The notes: a model not told the origin generated them from the sequence alone. Positions 54,073 through 63,049 are shown, counted from the stretch's first letter. The stretch: 64,000 bases of DNA from Pseudomonas neuropathica (GCF_015461835.1 NZ_JACOPX010000004.1:1-64000); one strand, 5' to 3'. Program-made: numbers and translations.

Positions 54073-57000
54073 TCAGACATTCAGCTCGTAAAACTGAATG
54101 ATCTCCGTCATCGCCCGCTGCGCTTCTTCGTCGCCCTTTATCAAAATGTCTTCGACATCCCTCAATGGCGGAAGAGGATGCAGACGTTCAGCAATCTGCA
54201 TCGCGCTGTAGTCTTGAGTCGCTGTTCCTTCGCTGACTCTTATGAAGCCGATAGCGCTTTCGCCTGCGGCAAAATGATTGGAAACCCGGATTTTCGGTGC
54301 CATGCCGTAATCCACCACGATCACCAGATCATCGCGCTCACGGTGAAACTTCAAGTTGTCGATCGTCAGCCTGCGTTCGGAAAAGTCGATCCCGTCAAGG
54401 CCGTCTCCCCGATTGATGATCACATCCCTGCCGAGGCCATCGTATCGGTAGATATCATTTCCGGCGCCGCCGGTTAGCGTGTCATTGCCCGGCCCACCCA
54501 ACAGCAGATCATCACCGGGGCTGCCCGTGAGCACGTCATCCCCTTCCATGCCTCGGATTTCCCCCGCGCCGCTTATCGTGTCGTTGCCTTGACCACCGAC
54601 TAACGGCAGCGCCCGTCCGTCTCGCAGAGACGTAAAACGCGTTGAATTGTTAACGGTTACACCCGTATGAAAAGTCTCGGGCGCAGGGCCCAGCTGACTT
54701 GACTCCAAGAGTTGTTTCAAACTCACGACCGACCCATCGGCGAAATTCAAGAGCTCAATCCCGGCCCCCTCAAGGTCACCGTTGAGGGGCAAGACGATAC
54801 GAACTTTCTGTATCCCACCCCAATTGATATCGAGTGTCGGATGGAGCATTTTCGCTCTTGGCGGATTGCGGTGTGCCCCGCGACCTGGGTTGGGTTCCAG
54901 CTCGACATGTGTGGTTTCTATCAGCGCAGCACCCCAGCTCAATTGCAGTGCATCGCGCTGCGCGTCTGCTGGAAGGACGACCGTGTCCTGATCGATCAAC
55001 CCGTACTCGTCTTTCCACCCCGCTGCGCCAACTTCTGCTCGGTGGAAAACAGGGTTCGGCACATCCGCAATCGTGGTAGTTGCTCCGGCGTGCGCTTGCA
55101 CGATGTAGGTGTCGGCACCGTCTTCACCATAAAGCCAATCATCCCCTGCCCCGCTGACCAGATAGTCGGCGCCCTCGGAGCCCAGCAAGGTATCGTCACC
55201 TGCACCTGCGGATAAAAACGCGCCCGGTGTTCTGTCGCCGACAGTGCCGTAGTCAAGTGCGGAGCCTGCATAAGCGACAATCAGATCGTCTCCCGCGCCG
55301 CCGTGGAAAACGTTTTCCACTTCAACGTTGACTCGCCCGCCGACATCGTCGCCAGAGACGATTTTGCGTTTGATCGTTTCAGTTGTGACATCCCAGCGAA
55401 ATGCCTTGGGCACCGTTTCCCCCGAACCGAAGCTTGCTGCCGGATAGATGTACCAGCCCTCAAGCGCGCCGGATTCCTTACGGTTTTCAACCAATACATC
55501 TCCCGTATTGAATGAAAAGCCGGTGGCCGAGCCGGATCGATAATAGCGAGGCGCCTGACTTGAAGAGGCTATCGCCCCACCGGCTTTCACCTGTTTATGT
55601 TCGACACGGGTTGTGGTTTTCGACTGCCTTTCACTGACCACGGCATGCCCCGCATCAACCTTCATCCATGGCGGCGTTTCAGACAGTGTTCCCGCTTCGA
55701 CGCTGTCATCGCTCAGCTCGGTGTGAGTGATGTAACCGGTGTCGCTAGTCGTGATATGACTGCGAACCCAGACGCCTTGATCACTCAAGGTGAAACCTGT
55801 GGCATGTTTGCGGGCGTAGCGCCTGGATTTGATTTGCGCGAGGAATTTTTCAGTCCAGTCAACGGGGTGATCAGATGCCACAGGACGTTGCGCCGCGGTG
55901 GTTACATCGTCTGGCTGAACCGGATCTTCAACTTTGCTTTGCTGGATTCCTGAGGCGGTTACAACTTCCGGTACAGGTGACTCGGGCACCTTTATCGGCG
56001 GCAATGTTTTGCGCAGGACATCCTCATAACCAAGTACAACGCCATCGCTGAAGCTGAACGTTGAATTCTTCCACTCTTCATGATTCCTGATAAGGATGGC
56101 GTCCCCTTCACCATTGAACAGCCGCAATACCCGGCCTACAGAAACATCAATGATGTCGGCCTTCAGACTTTCCGCAGAAAACCCGGCGCCGAACTTGATG
56201 ACATTGCTGCCACCTGAATCGGTGATAACGTCAAGCCCATCACCCACCCCGAAATAGTAAACATCAGCGCCGTCATGGCCCTCCATCACGTCGTTACCGG
56301 CCCCGCCATCAAAAACGTTATTCCCGGAATCGCCACGAAGGTGGTCTACGCCCTCCCCGCCCAATAACGTGTCATTCCCACCACCGCCGAGCAAGGTATC
56401 GTTGCCTGAACCACCGTCCAGATAATCTGCGCCGTGTTCAACCTCGGCTGTCTGCTCGTAGTCGCCGGATAAAATGTCATCATCAGCGCCGCCATAAAGC
56501 GTGTCGGCGCCCAAGCCGCCTAAAAGGGTATCGTTTCCTTCATCGCCTTGAAGGTAATCATTGTTGATTCCACCTGACTGCAGGTTGGAGACATCGCCAT
56601 CCAGCGCGTCAGCTCCTGCCCCACCGATCAAAGTATCGGAGCCACCCATTCCCTGAAGTGTGTCATCGCCCGCTCCACCATCAAGTAAATCATTACCGTG
56701 ATAACGAACCGGATGCTCAGCATAATCCCCGGCCAGCGCGTCGTTACCTTCACCTCCGAACAGCAGATCATCCGCCCCGCCCCCCAAAAGTGTGTCGTCT
56801 CCCGCACCACCGTCCAGCAGGTCATTTCCAAAAAAGTGGGCGGCGTCACCGGCAACGCCGTTCAGTACATCGTCATCCCCGTGGAGAGTGTCATTGCCAG
56901 AGCCACCATAAATCGCATCGGCTCCACCGTTACCAGCGAGCCAATCATCGCCACTGCCACCGTCCAATACATCGTTGCCATGGTGTTTGCTTTGCAGTCC

Positions 57001-59616
57001 ACCTCCCCAGTCGAGGTTGTCTCCCAATAGTGTGTCGTTACCGCTTCCTCCCGCCAGCGTGTCATCCCCCCCATCCCCTCCAAGAAGATCATCTTCAGTT
57101 CCGCCATCAAGCAGATCCTCACCCCATCCGCCATTGAGAACATCGCGACCGCCCTGACCGTAGAGAACATCGTTATCGCCCTGCGTCGAACTGTTAAAGG
57201 AGGCCTTTGAAAAGACAGTTCGGTGGCTGGTGACACCACCGTCTATAAGTACGTCGACGCGTTTGAATCCCCATTTCTGCTCCAGCGCGCCGGTCGTTTC
57301 ATCCCCTGATAAAACGTCATCTCCCGCACCTCCAATCAGCGTATCCCGATCGTTACCGCCCAGAAGCACGTCCTGGGATGCCGTACCGATGAGCAAATCG
57401 TGGCCTGCCCCTCCATCAAGCCAATCACCTCGAGCTGTTTTCCCTTTAACGTCGCCAGCGGCCATGGCCTTCTCGAGCGTTGTCTGTTTATCCCCAAACA
57501 GCTGATCGTTTCCGGCCTTGCCGAATAATCGATCAGAACCGCCAAGTCCGAGAATGACGTCGTCCTTGGCAGAGCCGTACAGCACATCGGCCTTGTTTCT
57601 CTGTTTTACGTTGGCCAATAGCAAGGCGTTGCCCAGCTCATCGTATGAGAACTGATCCCCGGGAACATTGGGGTCGATATCTTTCGCTTTCCAGTCGCCC
57701 TGGAGAACCAGGTCGGGAGCAGAGACCGTAGGGTCTTGGTGTTCAGGAAGTCGGATACCCAGCATCCCGGGGCGGAAGTTCTTGATAACGACGAGATCGT
57801 TCAGGCCATATTTGATGTTGAGCGTGGGTTCGCTGAGTTCTTCGATGAGAGTCAGGGTAATGGCCTGATCCTCGGTCGACCAGACATCGCTCAAAGGGGC
57901 GCGGCGTTTGAGTGAAGGAATCGGCGCGCCGTTGATCCATAGCTGCCCATTGGCGTTGGCGTCGAAGATCTCATCGATGCCATCACCGCTGGAAAACTCA
58001 TAGCGGTCGCTGCCTTCGCCACCGATCAAAGAGTCGTTACCCTTTCCTCCGACCAGAACATCATCACCGGCCATTCCGTACAGCGCATCATTGCCGTCGC
58101 CTCCGAAAAGCAAGTCATTGCCGCCTCCACCCTCGATGACATCCTGACCTGCCAGCCCGTTGATCGTGTCATTGCCCGCGCCGCCAAACAGATGATCCGT
58201 GTTCGCACCGCCCGCGAAAGACCGCGCGCCGTCATCACCGAACATGACCAGCGGGTTCAACACACCGGTGGTCATCGGCACCTGTTTGGCTGAGGCGAGA
58301 TCGGAGTAGGAAAACTTCTGCAGCGATTGTTCTCCAAACGAGCCCTGGGTTCGGGCAATCAACCGGGCCAACATTTGCGCACGATCGGCGAGCCATTGCG
58401 CGGTGATGAAACCTTCGCCGGTCAGCGGATCGTAGAGCTCCAGTCCGCGTCCGGAGTAACCGTCATCGCGTTCTATGACGATTTCACTGAGTTGCTTAAG
58501 CGAGTTGCGCAGTGCCAGGCCGATGGGTGTCGACTCACCCGCCAGTTTTGCCCATGAGTTCGCGTTTCCGTATTCGCCTATTGATCGGGTGACGATGCTT
58601 TGGGACTGCTCTGGTGAAAATGCCGAGAAGAATGCGTAGGCGTTGGTGGCGAAGGTTTCATCGGTGGTAGGTGGCGCTGCTGAATCGCCGTCGTAGGTGC
58701 GCTTGAACATGTCCAGGAATTCGTTCTGGCCATAGCGCAGTATCAGGTCGACCACAACGGAAACCGGCGTGCCTTGAACGACATGCTGAATCAGCGGATT
58801 GAGGCTGCCACTGGCGAGCGCGATATTGATTTGCTCTGGCACGACGGAAAGCAGACTTTGCAATGGGTTGACGCCGAAATTGCTGATCGCCGCTCGCAGG
58901 CCGACACTGTATGAATCGATGGCGAACAGAATATTTTTATAGTCATCGAGCCTGTTGGCTTTTGCTTGAGTCGGCGGGCCGCCATCTTCCCCTTGCGAAT
59001 CACCAGCGGAGATCAATCTCCAGGTTTCATAGGGCGGCGCTCCACCCAACAGGCTGAATCCGACTGTCCCGGACCAGCCGGCGTTATGGCTCACGGCTGT
59101 ATCCTTCTCTCCGCAAGCCTCACTAAACAGTGCCTTGCCGATCGCACTGGCATCAATCTCTGCAATCTGGCTGATGGATGGAACCGTCCAGGGTGCCAGT
59201 CGACCAGCGAGGGATCCGTCGATCAAGGTATTGATGAAATTGGCGGCGACCTGATTCGATGACAGCTGCATCAGGTCTTCACTGAAGATTTTATTCAGTC
59301 TCAATTCGCCTTGGCGCGAGGTGTAGCCGCGAATCAGGGCGGAGTAGGCACCGTTTCCCCCGTTGGCATCAATGGCCACGGCAAGCCAGAGCCTGGCGCT
59401 TTTCAGAATTTTCCCCGCTTCATTATCGACAACGGTAACCTCAGAAACTCTAAGGCCAATAATATCGAATAGCTTTTGATACAGGGGAGCGCAGCTAGCC
59501 CCTGTTAATTTCAGCGCAAGATATTCGACATCTTCAGAGTCGAACATCAGCCCCTTGCAAATATTTGCTGCATTTAAAATTTCTGATTTTTCCAGATCAT
59601 TAAAAACATAACTCAT
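54073..59616 (-). CDS. Giant RTX calcium-binding exoprotein
   Basis: The 1847-residue protein has no signal peptide, as expected for type I secretion. Order: unknown N-terminal domain (1-460); RTX block 475-545; HCBP-related-like segment 545-625; large RTX block 675-1125 with a 44-residue superperiod; second HCBP-related-like segment 1115-1205; non-repeat insert 1205-1430; RTX block 1437-1505; a region at 1506-1665; short RTX block 1672-1725; third such segment 1735-1805; and a C-terminus ending EIIQFYELNV, a plausible type I signal. Typical GGxGxDxLx units (GGAGNDTIN) are abundant. Function unknown: adhesin, toxin or enzyme. SD AAGGAAG precedes the ATG. It is the last gene of a three-gene operon, with no T1SS genes adjacent. 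Confidence 0.9.
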   Translation of the reverse strand: MSYVFNDLEKSEILNAANICKGLMFDSEDVEYLALKLTGASCAPLYQKLFDIIGLRVSEVTVVDNEAGKILKSARLWLAVAIDANGGNGAYSALIRGYTSRQGELRLNKIFSEDLMQLSSNQVAANFINTLIDGSLAGRLAPWTVPSISQIAEIDASAIGKALFSEACGEKDTAVSHNAGWSGTVGFSLLGGAPPYETWRLISAGDSQGEDGGPPTQAKANRLDDYKNILFAIDSYSVGLRAAISNFGVNPLQSLLSVVPEQINIALASGSLNPLIQHVVQGTPVSVVVDLILRYGQNEFLDMFKRTYDGDSAAPPTTDETFATNAYAFFSAFSPEQSQSIVTRSIGEYGNANSWAKLAGESTPIGLALRNSLKQLSEIVIERDDGYSGRGLELYDPLTGEGFITAQWLADRAQMLARLIARTQGSFGEQSLQKFSYSDLASAKQVPMTTGVLNPLVMFGDDGARSFAGGANTDHLFGGAGNDTINGLAGQDVIEGGGGNDLLFGGDGNDALYGMAGDDVLVGGKGNDSLIGGEGSDRYEFSSGDGIDEIFDANANGQLWINGAPIPSLKRRAPLSDVWSTEDQAITLTLIEELSEPTLNIKYGLNDLVVIKNFRPGMLGIRLPEHQDPTVSAPDLVLQGDWKAKDIDPNVPGDQFSYDELGNALLLANVKQRNKADVLYGSAKDDVILGLGGSDRLFGKAGNDQLFGDKQTTLEKAMAAGDVKGKTARGDWLDGGAGHDLLIGTASQDVLLGGNDRDTLIGGAGDDVLSGDETTGALEQKWGFKRVDVLIDGGVTSHRTVFSKASFNSSTQGDNDVLYGQGGRDVLNGGWGEDLLDGGTEDDLLGGDGGDDTLAGGSGNDTLLGDNLDWGGGLQSKHHGNDVLDGGSGDDWLAGNGGADAIYGGSGNDTLHGDDDVLNGVAGDAAHFFGNDLLDGGAGDDTLLGGGADDLLFGGEGNDALAGDYAEHPVRYHGNDLLDGGAGDDTLQGMGGSDTLIGGAGADALDGDVSNLQSGGINNDYLQGDEGNDTLLGGLGADTLYGGADDDILSGDYEQTAEVEHGADYLDGGSGNDTLLGGGGNDTLLGGEGVDHLRGDSGNNVFDGGAGNDVMEGHDGADVYYFGVGDGLDVITDSGGSNVIKFGAGFSAESLKADIIDVSVGRVLRLFNGEGDAILIRNHEEWKNSTFSFSDGVVLGYEDVLRKTLPPIKVPESPVPEVVTASGIQQSKVEDPVQPDDVTTAAQRPVASDHPVDWTEKFLAQIKSRRYARKHATGFTLSDQGVWVRSHITTSDTGYITHTELSDDSVEAGTLSETPPWMKVDAGHAVVSERQSKTTTRVEHKQVKAGGAIASSSQAPRYYRSGSATGFSFNTGDVLVENRKESGALEGWYIYPAASFGSGETVPKAFRWDVTTETIKRKIVSGDDVGGRVNVEVENVFHGGAGDDLIVAYAGSALDYGTVGDRTPGAFLSAGAGDDTLLGSEGADYLVSGAGDDWLYGEDGADTYIVQAHAGATTTIADVPNPVFHRAEVGAAGWKDEYGLIDQDTVVLPADAQRDALQLSWGAALIETTHVELEPNPGRGAHRNPPRAKMLHPTLDINWGGIQKVRIVLPLNGDLEGAGIELLNFADGSVVSLKQLLESSQLGPAPETFHTGVTVNNSTRFTSLRDGRALPLVGGQGNDTISGAGEIRGMEGDDVLTGSPGDDLLLGGPGNDTLTGGAGNDIYRYDGLGRDVIINRGDGLDGIDFSERRLTIDNLKFHRERDDLVIVVDYGMAPKIRVSNHFAAGESAIGFIRVSEGTATQDYSAMQIAERLHPLPPLRDVEDILIKGDEEAQRAMTEIIQFYELNV
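56302..56982 (-). repeat. 44-residue superrepeat in the RTX region
   Basis: Within residues 879-1105, the motif (H/F)GND-LLDGG(A/S)GDDTL recurs with its ND (or AD) at residues 881, 931, 975, 1019 and 1063. The last three steps are exactly 44 residues (132 bases). Each unit has several RTX nonapeptides and a short acidic or His-containing spacer, e.g. GDYAEHPVRYH. Confidence 0.8.
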
Positions 59617-59618
59617 CG

Positions 59619-60473
59619 TTACTTCCTTGTAATAACAGAGCGTGAAAGATAGCTACTGAGAAACTTAAGCATTTCAGGCGATTCGCGTAATGACGATAGA
59701 CCGAGACTTACCCGACCGTGCCCGCCGGAAAAGTCAAAGCTGTGTAACTCCACGGTGCAAAAAAAATTCAAACTTCCAAAATCCAGGTTTTCCAATTCGG
59801 CCCTGCTGAGCTTTGCCAATTTCTCGTCAGTCAGTTCTTCCTCAGCAGCCGGGCGAATCAAGCCGTTACAGCTTATCAATCGAGGGGTGCCATCACGCCG
59901 CGGCCAGTCCGCAATGACAAACTTGCGAACGGAAGCCTCATTCTTGAAATGCGGCGGAGGTGCATTAAGCCAAAGCTCCAGTCCCGGATAATTTTTTAGC
60001 TTTACAATCAACTCATCCGGCCAGTTGACGTGTCGATAGCCCCGCTCATGGGGCTCGGTAGTCTCTTTTTTTGTATAAAGCCCGGCGTTCACTTTATAAA
60101 GACGCCAATTTTCAGGAGTCGGCTTTACACTCTGATCGTGGTACGACCGTATATCCGTCCCGGTCCACCAGAAATGCCCCTTGAGTGTATTGGCCAGGCA
60201 CGCTTTCTTATTCGACAATTCAGGCATGCCCACATAAAACTCCGGGACCAGAGTCTTATCCACATAGCTGCCGCCCAGTATGGGCACCTGCTTCATGCTC
60301 GCCAGCTTCTTTTGGCAGGCCTCCTGATCCGCGTAATAGATTACCATCGCCGCGGCGACTTCTTCTTCACGGATATAAAAATCCACCACGCAATAACAGG
60401 CATAAATAAACAAGCCGTATTTCAACAACTTCTTAAACCATTTAATCAATTGCTTATACGACATCCGGAGCAT
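59619..60473 (-). CDS. Unknown single-span membrane protein of the RTX operon
   Basis: The 284-residue protein starts MLRMSYKQLIKWFKKLLKYG, a basic N-terminus, followed by one hydrophobic helix (residues about 22-38, LFIYACYCVVDFYI). The rest (about 40-284) is soluble and, by the positive-inside rule, probably periplasmic. It has five cysteines, WWTGTDIRSYHD, and NPPPHF-like loops. I do not recognise a family. GGGAGG precedes ATG 60473, overlapping the end of the GT4 gene (gap 1 base), and it ends 2 bases before the RTX gene. It could be an immunity protein, an export or maturation helper, or a sensor. Confidence 0.78.
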   Translation of the reverse strand: MLRMSYKQLIKWFKKLLKYGLFIYACYCVVDFYIREEEVAAAMVIYYADQEACQKKLASMKQVPILGGSYVDKTLVPEFYVGMPELSNKKACLANTLKGHFWWTGTDIRSYHDQSVKPTPENWRLYKVNAGLYTKKETTEPHERGYRHVNWPDELIVKLKNYPGLELWLNAPPPHFKNEASVRKFVIADWPRRDGTPRLISCNGLIRPAAEEELTDEKLAKLSRAELENLDFGSLNFFCTVELHSFDFSGGHGRVSLGLSSLRESPEMLKFLSSYLSRSVITRK

Positions 60474-60474
60474 T

Positions 60475-61719
60475 TCAAACCTCCCTGCCAAACTGAGGAG
60501 CAGGCTGTTTCTTGAGATACCCGGATGTCGCGTTCTCAAACACCTCAAAGTATTGTTTCGTGCCGTACTCCACATTAAATCTGCTCGCCGTCAACTTCGC
60601 AGCGCTGCGAAGGCGGTCGTACTCACCAGCGGATTCAAGAACCCTGGCAATACGTTTGGCAATAGCGTGATGATCGAAGAAGTCCACCAGCAACCCATTG
60701 TGACCATCAACGATCACCTCCCTTACCGGAGCCGTATCCGACGCTACTACCACACACTCAGACGCCATCGCCTCCAGTAACGACCACGACAAAACAAACG
60801 GATACGTCAAATAAACATGGACTTTCGAACATTCCAGAACTGCCCGGTAAGTCTGGTAAGGAAGCTTCCCTGTGAAATGCACCCTGGAGTCATCGAAACA
60901 TACCTCTGCCTCCATCCTGCTGCGCCAATTTGCATAGCCAATCGGCTTACACCCATAACTGACGTCATCACCGCCCACTATGATTATCTGCGCATCGGGG
61001 CACTCAGCCTGAATATGCGGGATCGCTCGCATAAAACTGTGAAACCCGCGATAAGGCTCAAGATTCCTCGCGACATAAGTAACGATCGGCTGCCCGGTTC
61101 TCAGTTCGACGCCATTGGGCAACCTGACGGCCCCCGCTTTCGCCAAGCAAGAACTTTGAATGACGCCCTCGTGAATAACCCGAATGGCCGACTGATAAGC
61201 TGCAGGAAACAGACTGCGCTGCCACCGCGTGGGCGCAATGGCAATGTCACATTGCTCAAGATTCAAAAGATGCAGCGAATTGAGCACTCGCAGCCTTGAT
61301 GACTCTCTTGTTGCTCGCGGGAATTCAGGATCGAACCCGGAATCTGCGCCCTGCGCCCGATAGTAATATTCGCAATAGTGAATAAGCGGCGCGTCAGGAT
61401 AGACATCCTTGACGAAGAGCGTTTCCCCCCATCCGGGATGAGCGAGAATTACGTCCGGCCGATAACCCGAATGTTTCAGCGGGCTCAGAATTTCAAAAAC
61501 CTTCTGTCCATCAGTCACCGCTTGTTCGTAACGGGTCAGGTAGGGGTGAATACCGCCCGGTGCTCGGCTGGCAGCGCGGTATCGATATATTTTCACCCCT
61601 GCGATACCCGGCGCCGTATCCCGACCTATCGCTAAAACCTCATAACGCCTGTCAATCGCCGCCAGCACCACATGACGGAACTGGCCCGGAAAGTTTTGGT
61701 GAATCACAAGAAGCTTCAT
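60475..61719 (-). CDS. GT4 family glycosyltransferase
   Basis: The 414-residue GT-B fold enzyme has the N-terminal FPGQFRHVVLAA (nucleotide-sugar acceptor half) and HPGWGETLFVKDVYPDAPLIHYCEYYYR. The donor half spans about 210-390, with IVTYVARNLEPYRGFHSFMRA, EAMASECVVVASDTAPVREVI (E-x7-E-like) and GLLVDFFD. Sugar and acceptor are unknown. First gene of the operon with the unknown membrane protein and the RTX protein; the physical link suggests it modifies the RTX protein or a glycan the protein binds. Confidence 0.88.
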   Translation of the reverse strand: MKLLVIHQNFPGQFRHVVLAAIDRRYEVLAIGRDTAPGIAGVKIYRYRAASRAPGGIHPYLTRYEQAVTDGQKVFEILSPLKHSGYRPDVILAHPGWGETLFVKDVYPDAPLIHYCEYYYRAQGADSGFDPEFPRATRESSRLRVLNSLHLLNLEQCDIAIAPTRWQRSLFPAAYQSAIRVIHEGVIQSSCLAKAGAVRLPNGVELRTGQPIVTYVARNLEPYRGFHSFMRAIPHIQAECPDAQIIIVGGDDVSYGCKPIGYANWRSRMEAEVCFDDSRVHFTGKLPYQTYRAVLECSKVHVYLTYPFVLSWSLLEAMASECVVVASDTAPVREVIVDGHNGLLVDFFDHHAIAKRIARVLESAGEYDRLRSAAKLTASRFNVEYGTKQYFEVFENATSGYLKKQPAPQFGREV

Positions 61720-61871
61720 AGCGGCATCGTCCTTTTATTCGCCGCTGTTGAACTGAGTTTTGCTCACCTCGATCGGCACGAACAGACGCTAACAAATGCA
61801 AGGAAATGAAACTGTAGGAAGCGTCTGGGAATGCCCTAGGAGATGGCTATGGGACGACTTTTCGACGGGCA

Positions 61872-61902
61872 CAAAAAAGCGGCGCTAATTGCGCCGCTTT
61901 CA
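61872..61902 (-). terminator. Terminator after the first Tyr-rich lipoprotein gene
   Basis: Minus strand GCGGCGC-AATTA-GCGCCGC followed by six T, starting about 14 bases past the stop at 61914. Confidence 0.88.
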
Positions 61903-61913
61903 TTTGCGTGGAT

Positions 61914-62321
61914 CTACCAGCGGTTGCCACGTCCGTTGTGGTCGCCGCGTCCACTGTGTCGGTCGTAGTTGCCGCGACCGCGGTGATCGTTATCCCAGCC
62001 GCCACGACGGTGGCCATCCCAACGCCCACGATCATTGTCGTGCCAGCGGCGGCTTTCGTAATAACGTGGAGCCGGTTGGTAGTAACGCGGCGCCGATTGG
62101 TAATAGCGCGGTTGCTGGTAATACCGCGGGGCTGGTTGATAGTAGCGAGGCTGCGCGTAATACGTGCTGCCACCGTTGTAATACGTGCCGCCCGTGTTGT
62201 AGTAGGCCGGTGCGGGTGATGTGTAGACCTCTGAACTGTAATACGAGTCCGCGTAGGAGTACGGGACGCAACCGGCAACGGAAAACATCATCGCAGCAAG
62301 TAGAAGAATTCGTCTATACAT
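61914..62321 (-). CDS. Tyrosine-rich repeat lipoprotein
   Basis: The 135-residue protein has a lipoprotein signal (MYRRILLLAAMMFSVAGC, lipid on Cys18; Val at +2 suggests the outer membrane). The middle (about residues 50-95) is an 8-9 residue repeat of the type PRYYQPA/PRYYQQ. The tail is Arg/Asp/His/Gly rich (RRWHDNDRGRWDGHRRGG). It is low-complexity and probably disordered. Function unknown. Its ribosome-site context (CAGGAGGCCGCCATG) is nearly identical to that of the next gene, indicating relatedness. Confidence 0.72.
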   Translation of the reverse strand: MYRRILLLAAMMFSVAGCVPYSYADSYYSSEVYTSPAPAYYNTGGTYYNGGSTYYAQPRYYQPAPRYYQQPRYYQSAPRYYQPAPRYYESRRWHDNDRGRWDGHRRGGWDNDHRGRGNYDRHSGRGDHNGRGNRW

Positions 62322-62403
62322 GGCGGCCTCCTGGACCGCGGGTTGGCCACACCAGCGACGCTGGCAGGCGACAGTCATTTAATCGGTGACTGTCGAAAAA
62401 TCA

Positions 62404-62488
62404 GACAGCGTTTTCGGCATCTGGTGCGTTCCTGCAACAAGTTGAAACAAGTGATTGATGAAATCCTGTTCATTTGGAAAACGCTGTC
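62404..62488. repeat. 12-bp inverted repeat between the Tyr-rich genes
   Basis: GACAGCGTTTTC (62404-62415) and GAAAACGCTGTC (62477-62488) are perfect inverse copies 61 bases apart. They lie between the two lipoprotein genes and could fold as a long-range hairpin in the transcript. Confidence 0.5.
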
Positions 62489-62501
62489 ATTCAGCCGCTG
62501 A

Positions 62502-62765
62502 TCAATGGTGACCACCGTGATATCCGCCGCCGTGATAACCCCGTCCGTAACCGCCTCGATAGCCGTAGCCACCGTGGTAATAACGCGCGCCGCCGTAGTA
62601 GCGCGGGCCGTAATAACCACCGTAGTAATAAGGCGAGTAGTAACCGGGATAGTAGTAGGTAGACGGATACGCATCGTAGGGACCGGCGTAGTAGTAACAA
62701 CCGGACAGACCCAAACCGAGCACCGCTCCCAGCAGCGCCCTTCGCAACGTTTTCTGAATAAGCAT
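62502..62765 (-). CDS. Tyrosine/glycine-rich small lipoprotein
   Basis: The 87-residue protein has a lipoprotein signal (LLGAVLGLGLSGC, lipid on about Cys23). The mature part is mostly Tyr, Gly, Pro and His: YYYAGPYDAYPSTYYYPGYY, then GYYGPRYYGG, ending GGGYHGGHH. The His/Gly tail could bind metal. A perfect AGGAGG lies before ATG 62765. It is the paralogue-like partner of the gene at 61914-62321. Function unknown. Confidence 0.75.
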   Translation of the reverse strand: MLIQKTLRRALLGAVLGLGLSGCYYYAGPYDAYPSTYYYPGYYSPYYYGGYYGPRYYGGARYYHGGYGYRGGYGRGYHGGGYHGGHH

Positions 62766-62882
62766 GGCGGCCTCCTGAAAGACCCGCGACAGCAGTCGGC
62801 ACAGACCGGCTGACACCTGTTTTGACTGGCAAAGCCATGCCGAGTGCCGACACCTAAAAATCATCGGATCAGCGGCAAACAC

Positions 62883-62900
62883 GCTGCATCACGGTGCAGC
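62883..62900. promoter_or_regulatory. Palindrome upstream of the sigma-54 promoter
   Basis: GCTGCATCACGGTGCAGC has perfect 6-bp arms around six bases, about 85-100 bases upstream of the -24 element, a usual distance for an enhancer-binding protein. The arms are TGCA-like but the spacing is shorter than a canonical NtrC site, so the regulator is uncertain. Confidence 0.35.
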
Positions 62901-62983
62901 CGCGCACCAACAAAAAGCGCCGAACCAGACCTGTAATCCTCCCGCGCCTATCCGCCCCCCGTGCCAGAGCGCCTGACGCAACT

Positions 62984-62999
62984 TGGCACGCGTCTCGCT
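62984..62999 (+). promoter_or_regulatory. Candidate sigma-54 (-24/-12) promoter
   Basis: TGGCACGCGTCTCGCT matches TGGCACG-N4-TTGCW with one mismatch (TCGC for TTGC). GG and GC are exactly spaced. It lies about 50 bases upstream of the guanidine riboswitch. Confidence 0.62.
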
Positions 63000-63049
63000 T
63001 TAGCAAATCCGTGCAGGAGTCATCACAGGTTCGCGGCACCACAATTTGC

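Noticed and set aside
56302..56982. Possible CRISPR array (regular 132-base repeats)
   Set aside because: The periodicity is coding RTX repeats in frame with glycine-aspartate motifs, with no constant repeat and unique spacer pattern.
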